A DNA stretch of 38,334 nt from Clostridiaceae bacterium (GTDB lineage Bacteria > Bacillota > Clostridia > Saccharofermentanales > DTU023): contig DUVN01000019.1 in the NCBI GenBank assembly GCA_012841015.1, positions 1 through 38,334 of the forward strand, read 5' to 3'. Shown piece after piece: positions 15,810-24,368 of the stretch; the first letter of the stretch is position 1, and each line of letters opens with the position of its first letter. Below the pieces are notes generated by a model. It saw only the letters and a list, made by a program, of their open reading frames with translations, had not been told where the DNA came from and ran no database searches. Position numbers and translations under genes: made by a program.

Positions 15810-18428
15810 CTAAGTGTTGAGAGCCGCTTTCCCATCACTATTATGCTCTCGACTCATCTCATATTCAGATTTTTTCTTGCTGATGACGATATGGTCGCCG
15901 CCAACATCGAGATCGATCACAGCAATATCTCCTTCCTCCACGATACAATCGAGCAAGGCCTCCGAGAACCGATCCTCAACCTCAGTCTGGATCAATCGTC
16001 GTAAAGGACGCGCCCCATACTGCGGTTCATACCCTTTATCAGCGAGCCAATTCTTCGCTTCATCTGTTACTTCCGTCATCAATCCAATATCGGCGATTCG
16101 CGCAGATAACTGATTGAGCATGATGTCAACGATACGGCGCATAGTTTCGCGATCGAGCATCTTAAAGAAGATAATGTCGTCAATCCTGTTGATGAACTCG
16201 GGTGAGAATGTCCGATGCAATTCTTTCATAACGAGGTCTCTCGCTTCATCAAATGTCTTACCGCCGTAGATCTCCTCGTTTCTGACGACTTCTCCCCCAT
16301 CCTCATCTTCACGATCGAGCGCAAACCCGATACGCCGCCCCTCCGGACTGACGAGAAGTCTGGCACCGATGTTCGATGTCATAATGATGATCGTATTCGT
16401 GAAGTTAACCGTTCTGCCCTGACCATCCGTCAAACGCCCATCTTCCAATATTTGCAACATCGAATTCAGCACATCGGGGTGCGCTTTTTCGATTTCATCG
16501 AAAAGTACAACGGAGTATGGCTTTCGTCTAACTTTTTCTGTCAGTTGTCCGCCCTCATCGTAACCGACGTAACCAGGAGGTGAGCCGATCAGTTTAGAGA
16601 CGTCGAACTTTTCCATGTACTCTGACATATCGACGCGTATGAGTGCATTTTCATCGCCAAACATCGTCTCTGCCAACGCTTTCGCTAACTCCGTCTTGCC
16701 CACACCTGTTGTTCCGAGAAAGATGAATGAGCCTGTTGGGCGTTTGGGGTCTTTTAAGCCTAAGCGACCGCGACGAATCGCCTTGGAGACAGCGGCAACG
16801 GCTTCATCTTGACCGAGAACGCGCTTACGTAGTTCATCTTCGAGTCGACGTAATTTTTCGCTATCATCTTCCGTGAGCGTCCGGACAGGTATACTCGTCC
16901 AGCTCGACACGATATCGGCGATCATGTCGCTTGTGAGAACGGGCCAGTCGTCCTGTGTTTGCAATTTGTCCTCTTGCTTATATTGCTGAATGCTCTTTTG
17001 GAGTTCTTCTTCTTTCGCCTTTAAGTCGGCGGCAACTTCAAAAGCCTCCTCTTTCACCGCCTTTTCCTTGTCTGCGATGACCTTTTCAAGCTCATCTTGC
17101 ATGGCTCGCAATTCATCTGATGTTCCCACTTGATTGATACGCAGTCTCGAAGCCGCCTCATCAATTAAATCGATGGCTTTATCGGGCAGAAATCTGTCCG
17201 TGATGTACCGCGTCGACAACTTAACGGCTGCCTCGATCGCTTCATCGGAAATGTGAACGTGGTGGTGATCCTCGTAACGAGAACGTAGTCCGAAAAGTAT
17301 ATCAACCGTGTCCGACTCGCTTGGCTCGTTTACGATCACAGGCTGAAAACGGCGCTCGAGCGCTGCATCTTTTTCAATATGTTTTCTATACTCATCGAGC
17401 GTCGTTGCCCCGATGACCTGCACATCCCCGCGCGCAAGTAAAGGTTTCAGTATGTTCGACGCGTCCATTGCACCTTCGGCAGCTCCCGCCCCAATAATCG
17501 TGTGAAGCTCGTCGATAAACAGCACGACATTGCCTGCAGCAACTGCCTCGTCGATTCCCGTCTTGAGACGTTCCTCAAATTCACCCCTGTATTTCGACCC
17601 CGCAAGCATACCGCTGAGATCGAGCGAAACAAGGCGCTTCCCCGAGAGAAGCTCCGGCATATCATCCGAGATCATGCGCTGCGCGATACCTTCGGCGATA
17701 GCTGTCTTACCGACACCAGGTTCGCCGATAAGTACAGGGTTATTCTTCGTTCTCCGACAGAGAATCTGTTCTACCCGCCGAATCTCATCGCCGCGTCCGA
17801 TCACTGGATCAAAGCGTCCCTCTCTTGCCATCTGCGTGAGATCGCGGCTAAATTGATCGAGTGTAGGTGTCTTCGATTCTGAAGGACCCGAAGAATCGTC
17901 TCGTGATTCGGGCGTAAACGTTCCTGAGCGACTACTTGTAAATTCCTGACGCCCCAACCCCGCCTGCATAGCTTGCAAAAGGATCGAAAGAAATACGCGT
18001 GGCGATATACCGGATTGTCCGAGAATTCTCACGGCAACGCTATCGCCTTCCCGCAAAATTCCGAGCAGAAGATGTTCTGGCTCAATCACGCCACTTTGCG
18101 AGAGTGCTTGCGCATCACGTGCCGCTAAATTGAGTACTTGGCGTGTGCGCGGCGTCATCATTCCGAATATCTCATTGCCATCTAAATTCTCTCGAGCTGG
18201 CGCCTTAACTTCGACAGGTTCCTTGTGGTTAAGTGCTGTCAACTGACGAAGTATGGTAGCAAGGTCGACTCCTGCCCTCTTGAGCAAATCACAGGCGAGA
18301 CCATTTTGCTCTGCTAAAATACCTGCAAGCAAATGCTCAGTACCTATGTAAGGCGTATCAAATGATTTTGCCGTGGCCCACGCTTGCCCAAGGGCTTCAC
18401 CTGATCTCCTTGAAAATCTTATCATCAT
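15810..18428 (-). CDS. clpC: ClpC, Hsp100 AAA+ unfoldase of the ClpCP protease
   Basis: 872 residues. The Clp N-terminal repeat domain covers about 1-145. D1 has Walker A GEPGVGKT and Walker B VLFIDEL; the middle region contains a UVR-like segment ([24 protein letters not shown]). D2 has GTTGVGKTE and [11 protein letters not shown], followed by the C-terminal D2-small domain. ClpC unfolds substrates, including proteins phosphorylated on arginine by McsB, and feeds them to ClpP, which is not encoded here. The start at 18428 (MMIRFSRR) follows AAAGGGGG and matches the family N-terminus; the ORF could extend 16 codons upstream but that part looks spurious. Last gene of the ctsR operon, 131 bases after mcsB. 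Confidence 0.97.
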   Translation of the reverse strand: MMIRFSRRSGEALGQAWATAKSFDTPYIGTEHLLAGILAEQNGLACDLLKRAGVDLATILRQLTALNHKEPVEVKAPARENLDGNEIFGMMTPRTRQVLNLAARDAQALSQSGVIEPEHLLLGILREGDSVAVRILGQSGISPRVFLSILLQAMQAGLGRQEFTSSRSGTFTPESRDDSSGPSESKTPTLDQFSRDLTQMAREGRFDPVIGRGDEIRRVEQILCRRTKNNPVLIGEPGVGKTAIAEGIAQRMISDDMPELLSGKRLVSLDLSGMLAGSKYRGEFEERLKTGIDEAVAAGNVVLFIDELHTIIGAGAAEGAMDASNILKPLLARGDVQVIGATTLDEYRKHIEKDAALERRFQPVIVNEPSESDTVDILFGLRSRYEDHHHVHISDEAIEAAVKLSTRYITDRFLPDKAIDLIDEAASRLRINQVGTSDELRAMQDELEKVIADKEKAVKEEAFEVAADLKAKEEELQKSIQQYKQEDKLQTQDDWPVLTSDMIADIVSSWTSIPVRTLTEDDSEKLRRLEDELRKRVLGQDEAVAAVSKAIRRGRLGLKDPKRPTGSFIFLGTTGVGKTELAKALAETMFGDENALIRVDMSEYMEKFDVSKLIGSPPGYVGYDEGGQLTEKVRRKPYSVVLFDEIEKAHPDVLNSMLQILEDGRLTDGQGRTVNFTNTIIIMTSNIGARLLVSPEGRRIGFALDREDEDGGEVVRNEEIYGGKTFDEARDLVMKELHRTFSPEFINRIDDIIFFKMLDRETMRRIVDIMLNQLSARIADIGLMTEVTDEAKNWLADKGYEPQYGARPLRRLIQTEVEDRFSEALLDCIVEEGDIAVIDLDVGGDHIVISKKKSEYEMSREHNSDGKAALNT

Positions 18429-18559
18429 ATAATAATCCCCCTTTGTATTATTCCCTTCATTTTTTGTTTGATTCACATATGGATTTTTATCTTCTATTTC
18501 TAAGCATTACTTATTAGTTTTTCTATTCTTCGATAAAGGCAGAAACGTTATCGCTTCGT

Positions 18560-19594
18560 TCATACAGATGATTGAAGCGCCTTACGAATCAGCCTCGCTC
18601 GTTCTTCATCGCGACTCCTCGGATCGAGCGGCTTTCCAACTGCTTGTTGAATAACACCCTCTCCGACACAAACGAACAGTTCCTGCAAAACCGCATAACT
18701 CGGCATATTGGGAAGTTCCAGCTCCCTCCCAAGTCGTACAAGCGATAGAAGACGCATTGCCTCATCTGTTGTCATTAGACGCGAGAAAAGCAAGTTCCCC
18801 TTAGCACGCCCGATCTCATCCTCAAGAGCCAGCATGTCGTTTTCATAGAGAATGCGTCGAGCCTTTCTCTCTTCATGCGCGACTTCATGGATGAGTTGAT
18901 CGAGATCAGACAGGATTTGCTCTTCAGATACACCCAGCGTCACTTGGTTTGACAGTTGGATAATATCTCCGTAAGCTTCGCTGCCCTCGCCTTCGGCTCC
19001 ACGCAAGGCGTAGCCTGCTTTTGTCAGTTTTGCCTCAAGTGGCTTGATAATGCCTGCACGGATTAAACCTGGTACGTGAAGCATGGCAGAAGCCCGCATA
19101 CCTGTCCCTGTATTCGTCGGGCAGACCGTCAAATATCCGAGTCGCTCGCTTTTTGCAAAGGAAAGCCTTTTCTCCATCTCTGCCGCACATTGGATCACGC
19201 AATCGGCCGTCTCAGCAAGACAAAGTCCTGCTCCAATGGTGTAGAAACGCAGATGATCCTCCTCGTTGACAAGAATGCCTGAGGATTCTCCCGGGTAAAG
19301 CAAGAGCGATTTGCCTCGCGTATCTTTTAGCATGTCGTGGCTGATGATACGCTTTTCCGCCAAAGCGCGTGACTCAATGTCGCCGAGAGCATCTAATTCG
19401 ACAACGACAGATTTTTGACCATACGTATTGCGGACGATGTCGCAAAATGCATCCGTCACGCGATCCCTGACGCGCTCCAATTCTTCAGGCAGAAGGCGCC
19501 ACGGGAATGACGTATCGCCCAGATTCCTCGCCAGCCTTACGCGTGTCGAGATGACAACATCATGTTCCGGTCCTTCTTCCAGATACCACGTCAT
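18560..19594 (-). CDS. mcsB: Protein-arginine kinase McsB
   Basis: 344 residues of the phosphagen-kinase fold. STRVRLARN (16-24) and NEEDHLR (110-116) are the nucleotide and substrate loops; CPTNTGTGMRAS (158-169) holds the kinase-family Cys and nucleotide-binding segment. It phosphorylates arginines on misfolded proteins and on CtsR, marking them for ClpCP. Its ATG overlaps the mcsA stop (ATGA), indicating translational coupling with its activator McsA. Confidence 0.96.
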   Translation of the reverse strand: MTWYLEEGPEHDVVISTRVRLARNLGDTSFPWRLLPEELERVRDRVTDAFCDIVRNTYGQKSVVVELDALGDIESRALAEKRIISHDMLKDTRGKSLLLYPGESSGILVNEEDHLRFYTIGAGLCLAETADCVIQCAAEMEKRLSFAKSERLGYLTVCPTNTGTGMRASAMLHVPGLIRAGIIKPLEAKLTKAGYALRGAEGEGSEAYGDIIQLSNQVTLGVSEEQILSDLDQLIHEVAHEERKARRILYENDMLALEDEIGRAKGNLLFSRLMTTDEAMRLLSLVRLGRELELPNMPSYAVLQELFVCVGEGVIQQAVGKPLDPRSRDEERARLIRKALQSSV

Positions 19595-20316
19595 TTTGAT
19601 GCTTCCTTCTCACGTTCATGAATGATGTCGCGCAAACGCGCTGCTTCCCTGTAATCTTCTCTGCTGACAGCATTACGAAGCTCAATTCTGAGTTCTTCAA
19701 TTTCCTGTTGAGATCTCTTACTTCCATCTTCAGTGACCGTTTCAGCCATTGTTTCAACACTTTTTGTTTCATTTTCTGTGATGTTGTAGTCGTCTGCTTT
19801 TTTTTGATCATCAATTGGAACAACTTCGGATGTAGCATCCAAAGCCTCATCCACTTGTTTCGCAGATGACGCACGACCGATACTGTGCCGGCTTTCTTTA
19901 CCTTCCCCCGACTTCTTGACTGAATGAAATGGCACGACGTCTGTCACCTGTACATGCCGCGTGTGTCCTTGTGCACGACGAAAAACAGGGATCAATAGGT
20001 CGTGGAATACGTCATAGCATCGAGAACACCCGAGCAGCCCGGTCTCACGAAGCTCACGCTCCGTTTCACCGCATTGCGGGCATACTAATCTCCGCGGCAC
20101 GACTCGTCGTTCGGCACTGGTGAACGGATATCCGAACAGTGAGGGCCCTGGCAATAGCGACTCAAAAAAACTACCCCACGGTTGGCCTGATGTCGCCTGT
20201 TCATCTTGCAACACAGCTGCACACGTGCGGCAAAGGTAACGCTCTTTTTTTATGTTATTAACGACTTTCGTCATATGGATAGTCGCTTCTTTTTTCTTAC
20301 ACTGTTGACATAACAT
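19591..20316 (-). CDS. mcsA: McsA, zinc-finger activator of McsB
   Basis: 241 residues. Paired zinc-binding motifs are CQQC/CRTC and CPQC/CSRC, and a C-terminal UVR motif reads LRNAVSREDYREAARLRDIIHE. McsA binds and activates McsB and links it to ClpC. Between the zinc region and the UVR motif is an acidic, low-complexity stretch of about 60 residues (ATSEVVPIDDQKKADD onward), making the protein longer than typical McsA of about 180 residues. The ATG at 20316 follows GGGGAGG by nine bases and lies four bases after the ctsR stop; the upstream ATG at 20337 overlaps ctsR and is less likely. Confidence 0.94.
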   Translation of the reverse strand: MLCQQCKKKEATIHMTKVVNNIKKERYLCRTCAAVLQDEQATSGQPWGSFFESLLPGPSLFGYPFTSAERRVVPRRLVCPQCGETERELRETGLLGCSRCYDVFHDLLIPVFRRAQGHTRHVQVTDVVPFHSVKKSGEGKESRHSIGRASSAKQVDEALDATSEVVPIDDQKKADDYNITENETKSVETMAETVTEDGSKRSQQEIEELRIELRNAVSREDYREAARLRDIIHEREKEASK

Positions 20317-20320
20317 GTTG

Positions 20321-20797
20321 CTAATCCTCCCCATCACCTAACGAGGCAATGTATAAAAGCATGTTTTTGAAAATCAATGACCGCGTCTCATGACGCTCAT
20401 GCCCGCTAATCAAGGCGAGACTGCGATCGGACAGAGACGATCTCATCAGGTTTGCCATCTCCTTCGAAACGAGATTTTCATATTGAAGGCTGTCAATCAA
20501 AATATTGACATCATGCTGCGTTAGATGGTCATCCATTGTACGCAGCAAATGCATAACGTATTCTGATTGATTTGTGTACGGAACGCGCATAATCTTAATG
20601 TAGCCTGAACCGCCTCGACGGCTTTCTACGATATACCCGTGCTCATGACCGAATCGCGTCGAGATCACGTAGGTGATCTGCGAAGGAGCAACTTTCATCT
20701 CTGCAGCGAATGCATTGCGTGCTATTTCGCAATATCCGTCGTGCTGCTCAATCAATTCGAGAATCGCGCGCTCAATCATATCTGTCAGACTACCCAT
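20321..20797 (-). CDS. ctsR: CtsR, repressor of the Clp/McsAB stress regulon
   Basis: 158 residues. The N-terminal winged helix-turn-helix is followed by the Gly-rich wing (ESRRGGSGYIKI) that recognises the heptad operator. It represses clp genes at normal temperature and is inactivated by heat and McsB activity. Its own operator and promoter lie upstream at 20979-21026, so the operon is autoregulated. The ATG follows an AAGGAAGGG stretch. First gene of ctsR-mcsA-mcsB-clpC. The transcript leader of about 190 bases is longer than usual and shows no other feature. Confidence 0.97.
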   Translation of the reverse strand: MGSLTDMIERAILELIEQHDGYCEIARNAFAAEMKVAPSQITYVISTRFGHEHGYIVESRRGGSGYIKIMRVPYTNQSEYVMHLLRTMDDHLTQHDVNILIDSLQYENLVSKEMANLMRSSLSDRSLALISGHERHETRSLIFKNMLLYIASLGDGED

Positions 20798-20978
20798 ATC
20801 AAACCCTTCCTTTCCAACACCGCTGCCCTCTGTATGCTCACCTCTTAAGCGAGACCTTTAAATCGCTATTACAGTACGATGCAGCATCTCCTATATGCCC
20901 CTCCGTGAACGGCTTCAAAACAGAAGAATCATCATCTTCGGCTTTCAAAAACCGCTAAAAGGGTGCACTCTCCTTGTC

Positions 20979-20995
20979 TTTGACTTTCTTTGACT
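20979..20995 (-). promoter_or_regulatory. CtsR operator
   Basis: On the minus strand it reads AGTCAAAGAAAGTCAAA, a full match to the RGTCAAANANRGTCAAA consensus. It begins three bases after the -10 element and covers the predicted transcription start. Confidence 0.95.
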
Positions 20996-20997
20996 TT

Positions 20998-21026
20998 AGT
21001 TTAGTACGATTACCCTTCTATGTCAA
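20998..21026 (-). promoter_or_regulatory. ctsR operon promoter
   Basis: On the minus strand a perfect TTGACA (21026-21021), a 17-base spacer and TAAACT (21003-20998), next to the CtsR operator. Confidence 0.9.
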
Positions 21027-21351
21027 GGACTTTTTTAACGAAATTGAATAGAACAGTAACTCCTAGAAGGAACATAACATTTCTGTTAATCCAAGTTAGA
21101 AAACTAAACTTAAGCGTTGTAAGCAGCTGATGATCGATAAGAAATACTGCCAAATAGAACATATTCTACACAAAACTACTAAAAATGGTAGCTACTCAGT
21201 ATAAGTCTCAGCATTCAGAATGATTGTGAGAGGATTTTGTTGCATAGGATATTCACAAATCAAAGCAATAAACATTCGTTCTCGCGTTAATGCATTATGG
21301 TTTATGAGAACCGGCCGTGACGCGGGCAAGCCGGTCGAAAGGAGAATCGTC
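21027..21351 (+). other. Leader region of the first surface-protein gene
   Basis: No convincing gene. A hairpin ACCGGC/GCCGGT spans 21310-21335, immediately upstream of the AAGGAG site. TTGCAT at 21240 resembles the -35-like element of the two related leaders downstream, but no good -10 was found at the right distance. The reading frame of the next gene extends open back to 21220, but without a ribosome binding site. Confidence 0.4.
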
Positions 21352-22350
21352 ATGAGTGTTCCTAAGAGGATATGGAGGGTCGTGACTGCCTTCCTGTTTT
21401 GTCTATTTCTACTGAATAGCATCGTTTTTCTAAAAACGAAAAACGTCCAAGCGGAAGTGCTTATCAGTCATGTCAAAATCACTACCGATCGCCCACTTCA
21501 CGAGCACACAGATATTAAAGCTTTTTTGAAGAGCGTTCGGCTAGTCTCACCAAAAAAAAGTTGTGTCAAAACGTTCAAATTCGGCCTTTGTCTGAATGAA
21601 CCAGATTTTACCCCTCTCACGAGCGGATACGCCAAAGCCGGAAAGTATATTTTCCAGATATACATTGAACTCGAGAACGGTTATATGTTCGTTCCATTCG
21701 ATAAGATTAAAGCGACTCTAAACGGTATCCCCATATCGATTGTCAATCCCATGGGACCAGGCGAGCAACCTGATATGACCGGGTGGTGGGGGCTTACGGC
21801 AAAACCTCGCTCTATCGTCACGTTCGACGCGGCAGGAGGAAAGCCCGTTCCCGCGAAGCAGTATGTTTTTAAAGGAGCGAAAGTCAAAGTGCCGAAACAA
21901 CCCGCTAAAAAGGGTTACGCATTTGACGGATGGTGGACCGATGTGCCGAAAAATTCGACAAAATGGAATTTTAACCAAAAACTATATAAAGACCTCTCGT
22001 TAATTGCCCGTTGGAAAGCTATTACAACAACTACTACTGCTACTACAACGACAACAACATCGTCGCATGAGACTGAATCAACAACACCGCTTCCGACGGA
22101 GCCTCTAACAACCACGACGGAATTGATTGAGCCGACAACCACGGAGGCTTTGGTTGAGATTACAACCACATCAGAAGCCATCGTACCTGATACCACCTTT
22201 AGTGAGCCTGACGATACAACGCTGCCTTCCGATGATAATAAAGGAGGAGGTGACTTCAATCTCACCACGTTCCTCGTGACTCTTGGAACCGTTATCTTTT
22301 TAGCAGCACTCGCCCTCATCACCTACGTGATTGTACGAAAGAAAAAGTAG
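21352..22350 (+). CDS. Secreted InlB-B-repeat protein with Thr-rich stalk, paralogue 1
   Basis: 332 residues. A Sec signal peptide (1 to about 34, ending VQA) is followed by an N-terminal module of about 110 residues (TTDRPLHEHTDIKAFLK, then KAGKYIFQIYIELENGY). Next comes one InlB/Flg_new-type B repeat (RSIVTFDAAGGKPVPAK, GYAFDGWW), a Thr-rich stalk with short TTTTT and TTTTTT runs, the conserved block TTELIEPTTTEA, and a C-terminal helix ending VRKKK. The region before the helix reads LPSDDNKGGG, not LPXTG. The start follows AAGGAG. It is the only paralogue with cysteines in the N-terminal module. The next gene starts 15 bases after it. Function unknown; a cell-surface or adhesive role is inferred from architecture only. 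Confidence 0.85.
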   Translation: MSVPKRIWRVVTAFLFCLFLLNSIVFLKTKNVQAEVLISHVKITTDRPLHEHTDIKAFLKSVRLVSPKKSCVKTFKFGLCLNEPDFTPLTSGYAKAGKYIFQIYIELENGYMFVPFDKIKATLNGIPISIVNPMGPGEQPDMTGWWGLTAKPRSIVTFDAAGGKPVPAKQYVFKGAKVKVPKQPAKKGYAFDGWWTDVPKNSTKWNFNQKLYKDLSLIARWKAITTTTTATTTTTTSSHETESTTPLPTEPLTTTTELIEPTTTEALVEITTTSEAIVPDTTFSEPDDTTLPSDDNKGGGDFNLTTFLVTLGTVIFLAALALITYVIVRKKK

Positions 22351-22365
22351 AGGAGGATTATATCT

Positions 22366-23397
22366 ATGTTTACAAATACTTTACGACGTCTAACACTCGG
22401 CATTCTGTGTCTCTTGTTGCTGACAAGCCTCATTTTTCTTGAGACGCAAGAGGTTGCTGCCTACTACAGTGTATTTGATGTCACCATTAAGACTGATCGG
22501 CCCCTCCATCAGTACACGGATATCGCAGCTTTTTTGAAGGGTGTCAAGCTCATTGCGCCGAAAAAAAGCGGGGTTAAATCTTTTGACTACGATCTAAATT
22601 ACATCAAATCAAATGGTACTCCCGTTGAAGTCACATCGGGGAAAGCCAAGGCAGGTAGATACGTATTTTCCATCCGGATTACATTATATGACGATTATGA
22701 GTTTCAGTGGTTAGATGAGATCCGTATTAAATTGAATGGTGTGTCCTTCTCAGAATATGACAAGCTAACGAAACATGAATTGATCTGTCGGTGGGAATTG
22801 AATGCACTCCCTCGCTCCATCGTCACGTTCGACGCGGCAGGCGGCAAACCCGTTCCTGCTAAACAGTACGTTCTTGAAGGTGCGAAAGTCAAAAAACCAA
22901 AACAACCCGCCAAAAAGGGTTACACGTTTGACGGATGGTGGACCAATGTACCGAAAAACTCAACAAAATGGAACTTTAACCAAAAACTCTATCAGGATCT
23001 CTCTCTGATTGCCAAATGGAAAGCTCTTCCAACGACAACAACCACGACGACCACGAAAAGCACCACCACAACAACCACCACAACCACGACAAGCACCACA
23101 ACATCACTTGAGACCGTGCTGACAAAACAGTTGCCTATTGTCGAGTCGCCCACAACCACGACGGAACTCATTGAGCCGACGACGACAGAAACGACGCTTG
23201 AGTCCACAACTACATCAGAAGCTATCGTGCCCGACACCTCCTCTATTGAGCCCGAGGAAACGACGTTACCTTCCGATGAAAAAAGAGAAGGAGGAGGCTT
23301 CAACCTCACCATACTCCTCGCTATCCTCGCAGCCGTCATCTTTTTAGTAGTTCTTAGCATCACAATGTATAAACTCGGACAAAAGAAAAATAAGTGA
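22366..23397 (+). CDS. Secreted InlB-B-repeat protein with Thr-rich stalk, paralogue 2
   Basis: 343 residues with the same order of parts as the preceding gene: signal peptide (1 to about 30), N-terminal module with TDRPLHQYTDIAAFLKGVKL, B repeat (SIVTFDAAGGKPVPAKQYV), Thr stalk, LIEPTTTE block, C-terminal helix and KKNK end. The stalk is longer than in paralogue 1, with runs of about eight and ten Thr encoded by mixed ACA/ACC/ACG codons. The pre-anchor motif is LPSDEKREGGG. GAGGAGG precedes the ATG; the 15-base gap makes it an operon with paralogue 1. The B repeats of paralogues 1 and 2 are nearly identical in places, suggesting recent duplication or gene conversion. Confidence 0.85.
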   Translation: MFTNTLRRLTLGILCLLLLTSLIFLETQEVAAYYSVFDVTIKTDRPLHQYTDIAAFLKGVKLIAPKKSGVKSFDYDLNYIKSNGTPVEVTSGKAKAGRYVFSIRITLYDDYEFQWLDEIRIKLNGVSFSEYDKLTKHELICRWELNALPRSIVTFDAAGGKPVPAKQYVLEGAKVKKPKQPAKKGYTFDGWWTNVPKNSTKWNFNQKLYQDLSLIAKWKALPTTTTTTTTKSTTTTTTTTTTSTTTSLETVLTKQLPIVESPTTTTELIEPTTTETTLESTTTSEAIVPDTSSIEPEETTLPSDEKREGGGFNLTILLAILAAVIFLVVLSITMYKLGQKKNK

Positions 23398-23417
23398 TTC
23401 GCACTCCTGATTATGAA

Positions 23418-23465
23418 GAGGGCTGTCTCATAATTGCTTACAAACAGCGAGCATGAGACAGCCTC
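23418..23465 (+). terminator. Hairpin after paralogue 2
   Basis: GGCTGTCTCAT at 23421-23431 pairs with ATGAGACAGCC at 23453-23463, and flanking bases extend the stem; the loop is about 21 bases. It lies about 20 bases after the stop codon. There is no U-tract, so termination is uncertain. The arms resemble transposon ends but no transposase is present. Confidence 0.5.
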
Positions 23466-23520
23466 ATCAATTACTACAGAATGACGCATTTCTCTAGCCC
23501 AAGGCTATTTTCTCTAGGTA

Positions 23521-23910
23521 GATTGCGGACAATATTTACACCTTGAGTAACGGGCCCTTGCCTAAAGCGTCTTTTTTGGCCAGATCCCGGTGTTTTTGAG
23601 CCGATTGTGGTCAATATTGACACCTTGGGTAACGGGCCCTTGCCTAAAGCGTCTTTTTTGGCCAGATCCCGGTGTTTTTAAGCCGACTGTGGTCAATATT
23701 TACACCTTGGGTAACGGGCCCTTGCCCAAAGCGTCTTTTTTGACCAGATCCCGGTGTTTTTAAGCCGACTGTGGTCAATATTTACACCTTGGGTAACGGG
23801 CCCTTGCCTAAAGCGTCTTTTTTGACCAGATCCCAGTGTTTTTAAGCTGAATGTGGACAATATTGACACCTTGGGTAACGGGTCCTTGCCTAAAGCGTCT
23901 TTTTTGACCA
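23521..23910. repeat. 82-bp tandem array, nearly five copies
   Basis: ACACCTTG recurs at 23538, 23620, 23702, 23784 and 23866, an exact 82-bp period; the last unit is cut short at 23910. Each unit holds three structured pieces: a GTCAATATTGAC-type palindrome (perfect in the second copy), a partly palindromic stretch centred on GGGCCC (GGGTCC in the last copy), and a T6-T7 run after AAAGCGTC. Copies are over 90 percent identical by eye. The period is not a multiple of three, so the minus-strand ORF through it is unlikely to be coding. There are no unique spacers, so it is not a CRISPR. Confidence 0.95.
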
Positions 23911-24020
23911 ACTTAGCGTGCTTAGAATATTTTATGACTGATGGTGAGCCATCAAAAACGTCATGTGGGCACAATTATACTAACTATTCACTTTGAGATA
24001 CCCCCTTCTTACACCTTCTT

Positions 24021-24203
24021 ACGTTTCCTCCGTCCGGTAGGAATAACCGTGGCGAATCTCCTTGGCGTACTCGGTACAGGTACGCTTCCTCTGTTCAGTA
24101 GGAATAACCCGTGCAAGGGCTTGTGACAGCGGCAATTGACATACGTTTCCTCCATCCGATCGGGATAACTCTATTCAAGCCACGCGGACGATTTGTTTGC
24201 ATT
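24021..24203. repeat. 61-bp degenerate tandem repeat, three copies
   Basis: ACGTTTCCTCC-like motifs at 24021, 24082 and 24143 are each followed about 18 bases later by a GGAATAAC or GGATAAC motif. The period is 61 bp, and the units are well conserved only over about their first 30 bases. The TTCCT and AGGAA halves form a small hairpin in the first two copies. The rest of 23911-24186 shows no gene. Confidence 0.7.
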
Positions 24204-24355
24204 TAATACATCATTTTGGTATTAATAAACCTGTGGGGTAATCAGTATCCACTGGATGACGTAGATTGGCTCCTCTGGGTAATCCTTATCACACACGGAC
24301 GGTTAGTTAGCGTGCAAAAAAGCATGTAGGCGGATAGAGATGATGCGCCCGCCAA
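24187..24355 (+). promoter_or_regulatory. Duplicated structured leader of paralogue 3
   Basis: The first 42 bases (24187-24228) are identical to 25491-25532 upstream of paralogue 4, and similarity continues for over 100 bases. A weak promoter is possible: TTGCAT at 24197, 17 bases, TATTAA at 24220. Downstream are potential hairpins at 24233-24252 (GTGG/CCAC), 24310-24327 (GCGTGC, A6 loop, GCATGT) and 24329-24353 (GGCGG/CCGCC), the last ending directly at the ribosome binding site. The first hairpin keeps its pairing in the other copy despite base changes. Confidence 0.55.
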
Positions 24356-24368
24356 AAGGAGGACTTCA

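Noticed and set aside
18429-18476. 16-residue N-terminal extension of ClpC
   Set aside because: It precedes a strong ribosome binding site and the normal family N-terminus, so the downstream ATG is the likely start.
23418-23465. Insertion sequence or MITE ends
   Set aside because: The GGCTGTCTCAT arms resemble transposon ends, but they are only 21 bases apart with no transposase or target duplication; a hairpin after a gene is simpler.
22992-23489. Long Val-rich minus-strand ORFs opposite the surface-protein genes
   Set aside because: They are the complement of ACN threonine codons read as valine-rich frames, with no signals of their own.
23521-23910. CRISPR array
   Set aside because: The units are contiguous with no unique spacers, and no cas genes are present.
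23693-23974. Minus-strand ORF of 93 codons through the 82-bp array
   Set aside because: It consists of out-of-frame readings of the tandem repeat, has no ribosome binding site, and the 82-bp period does not keep a frame.
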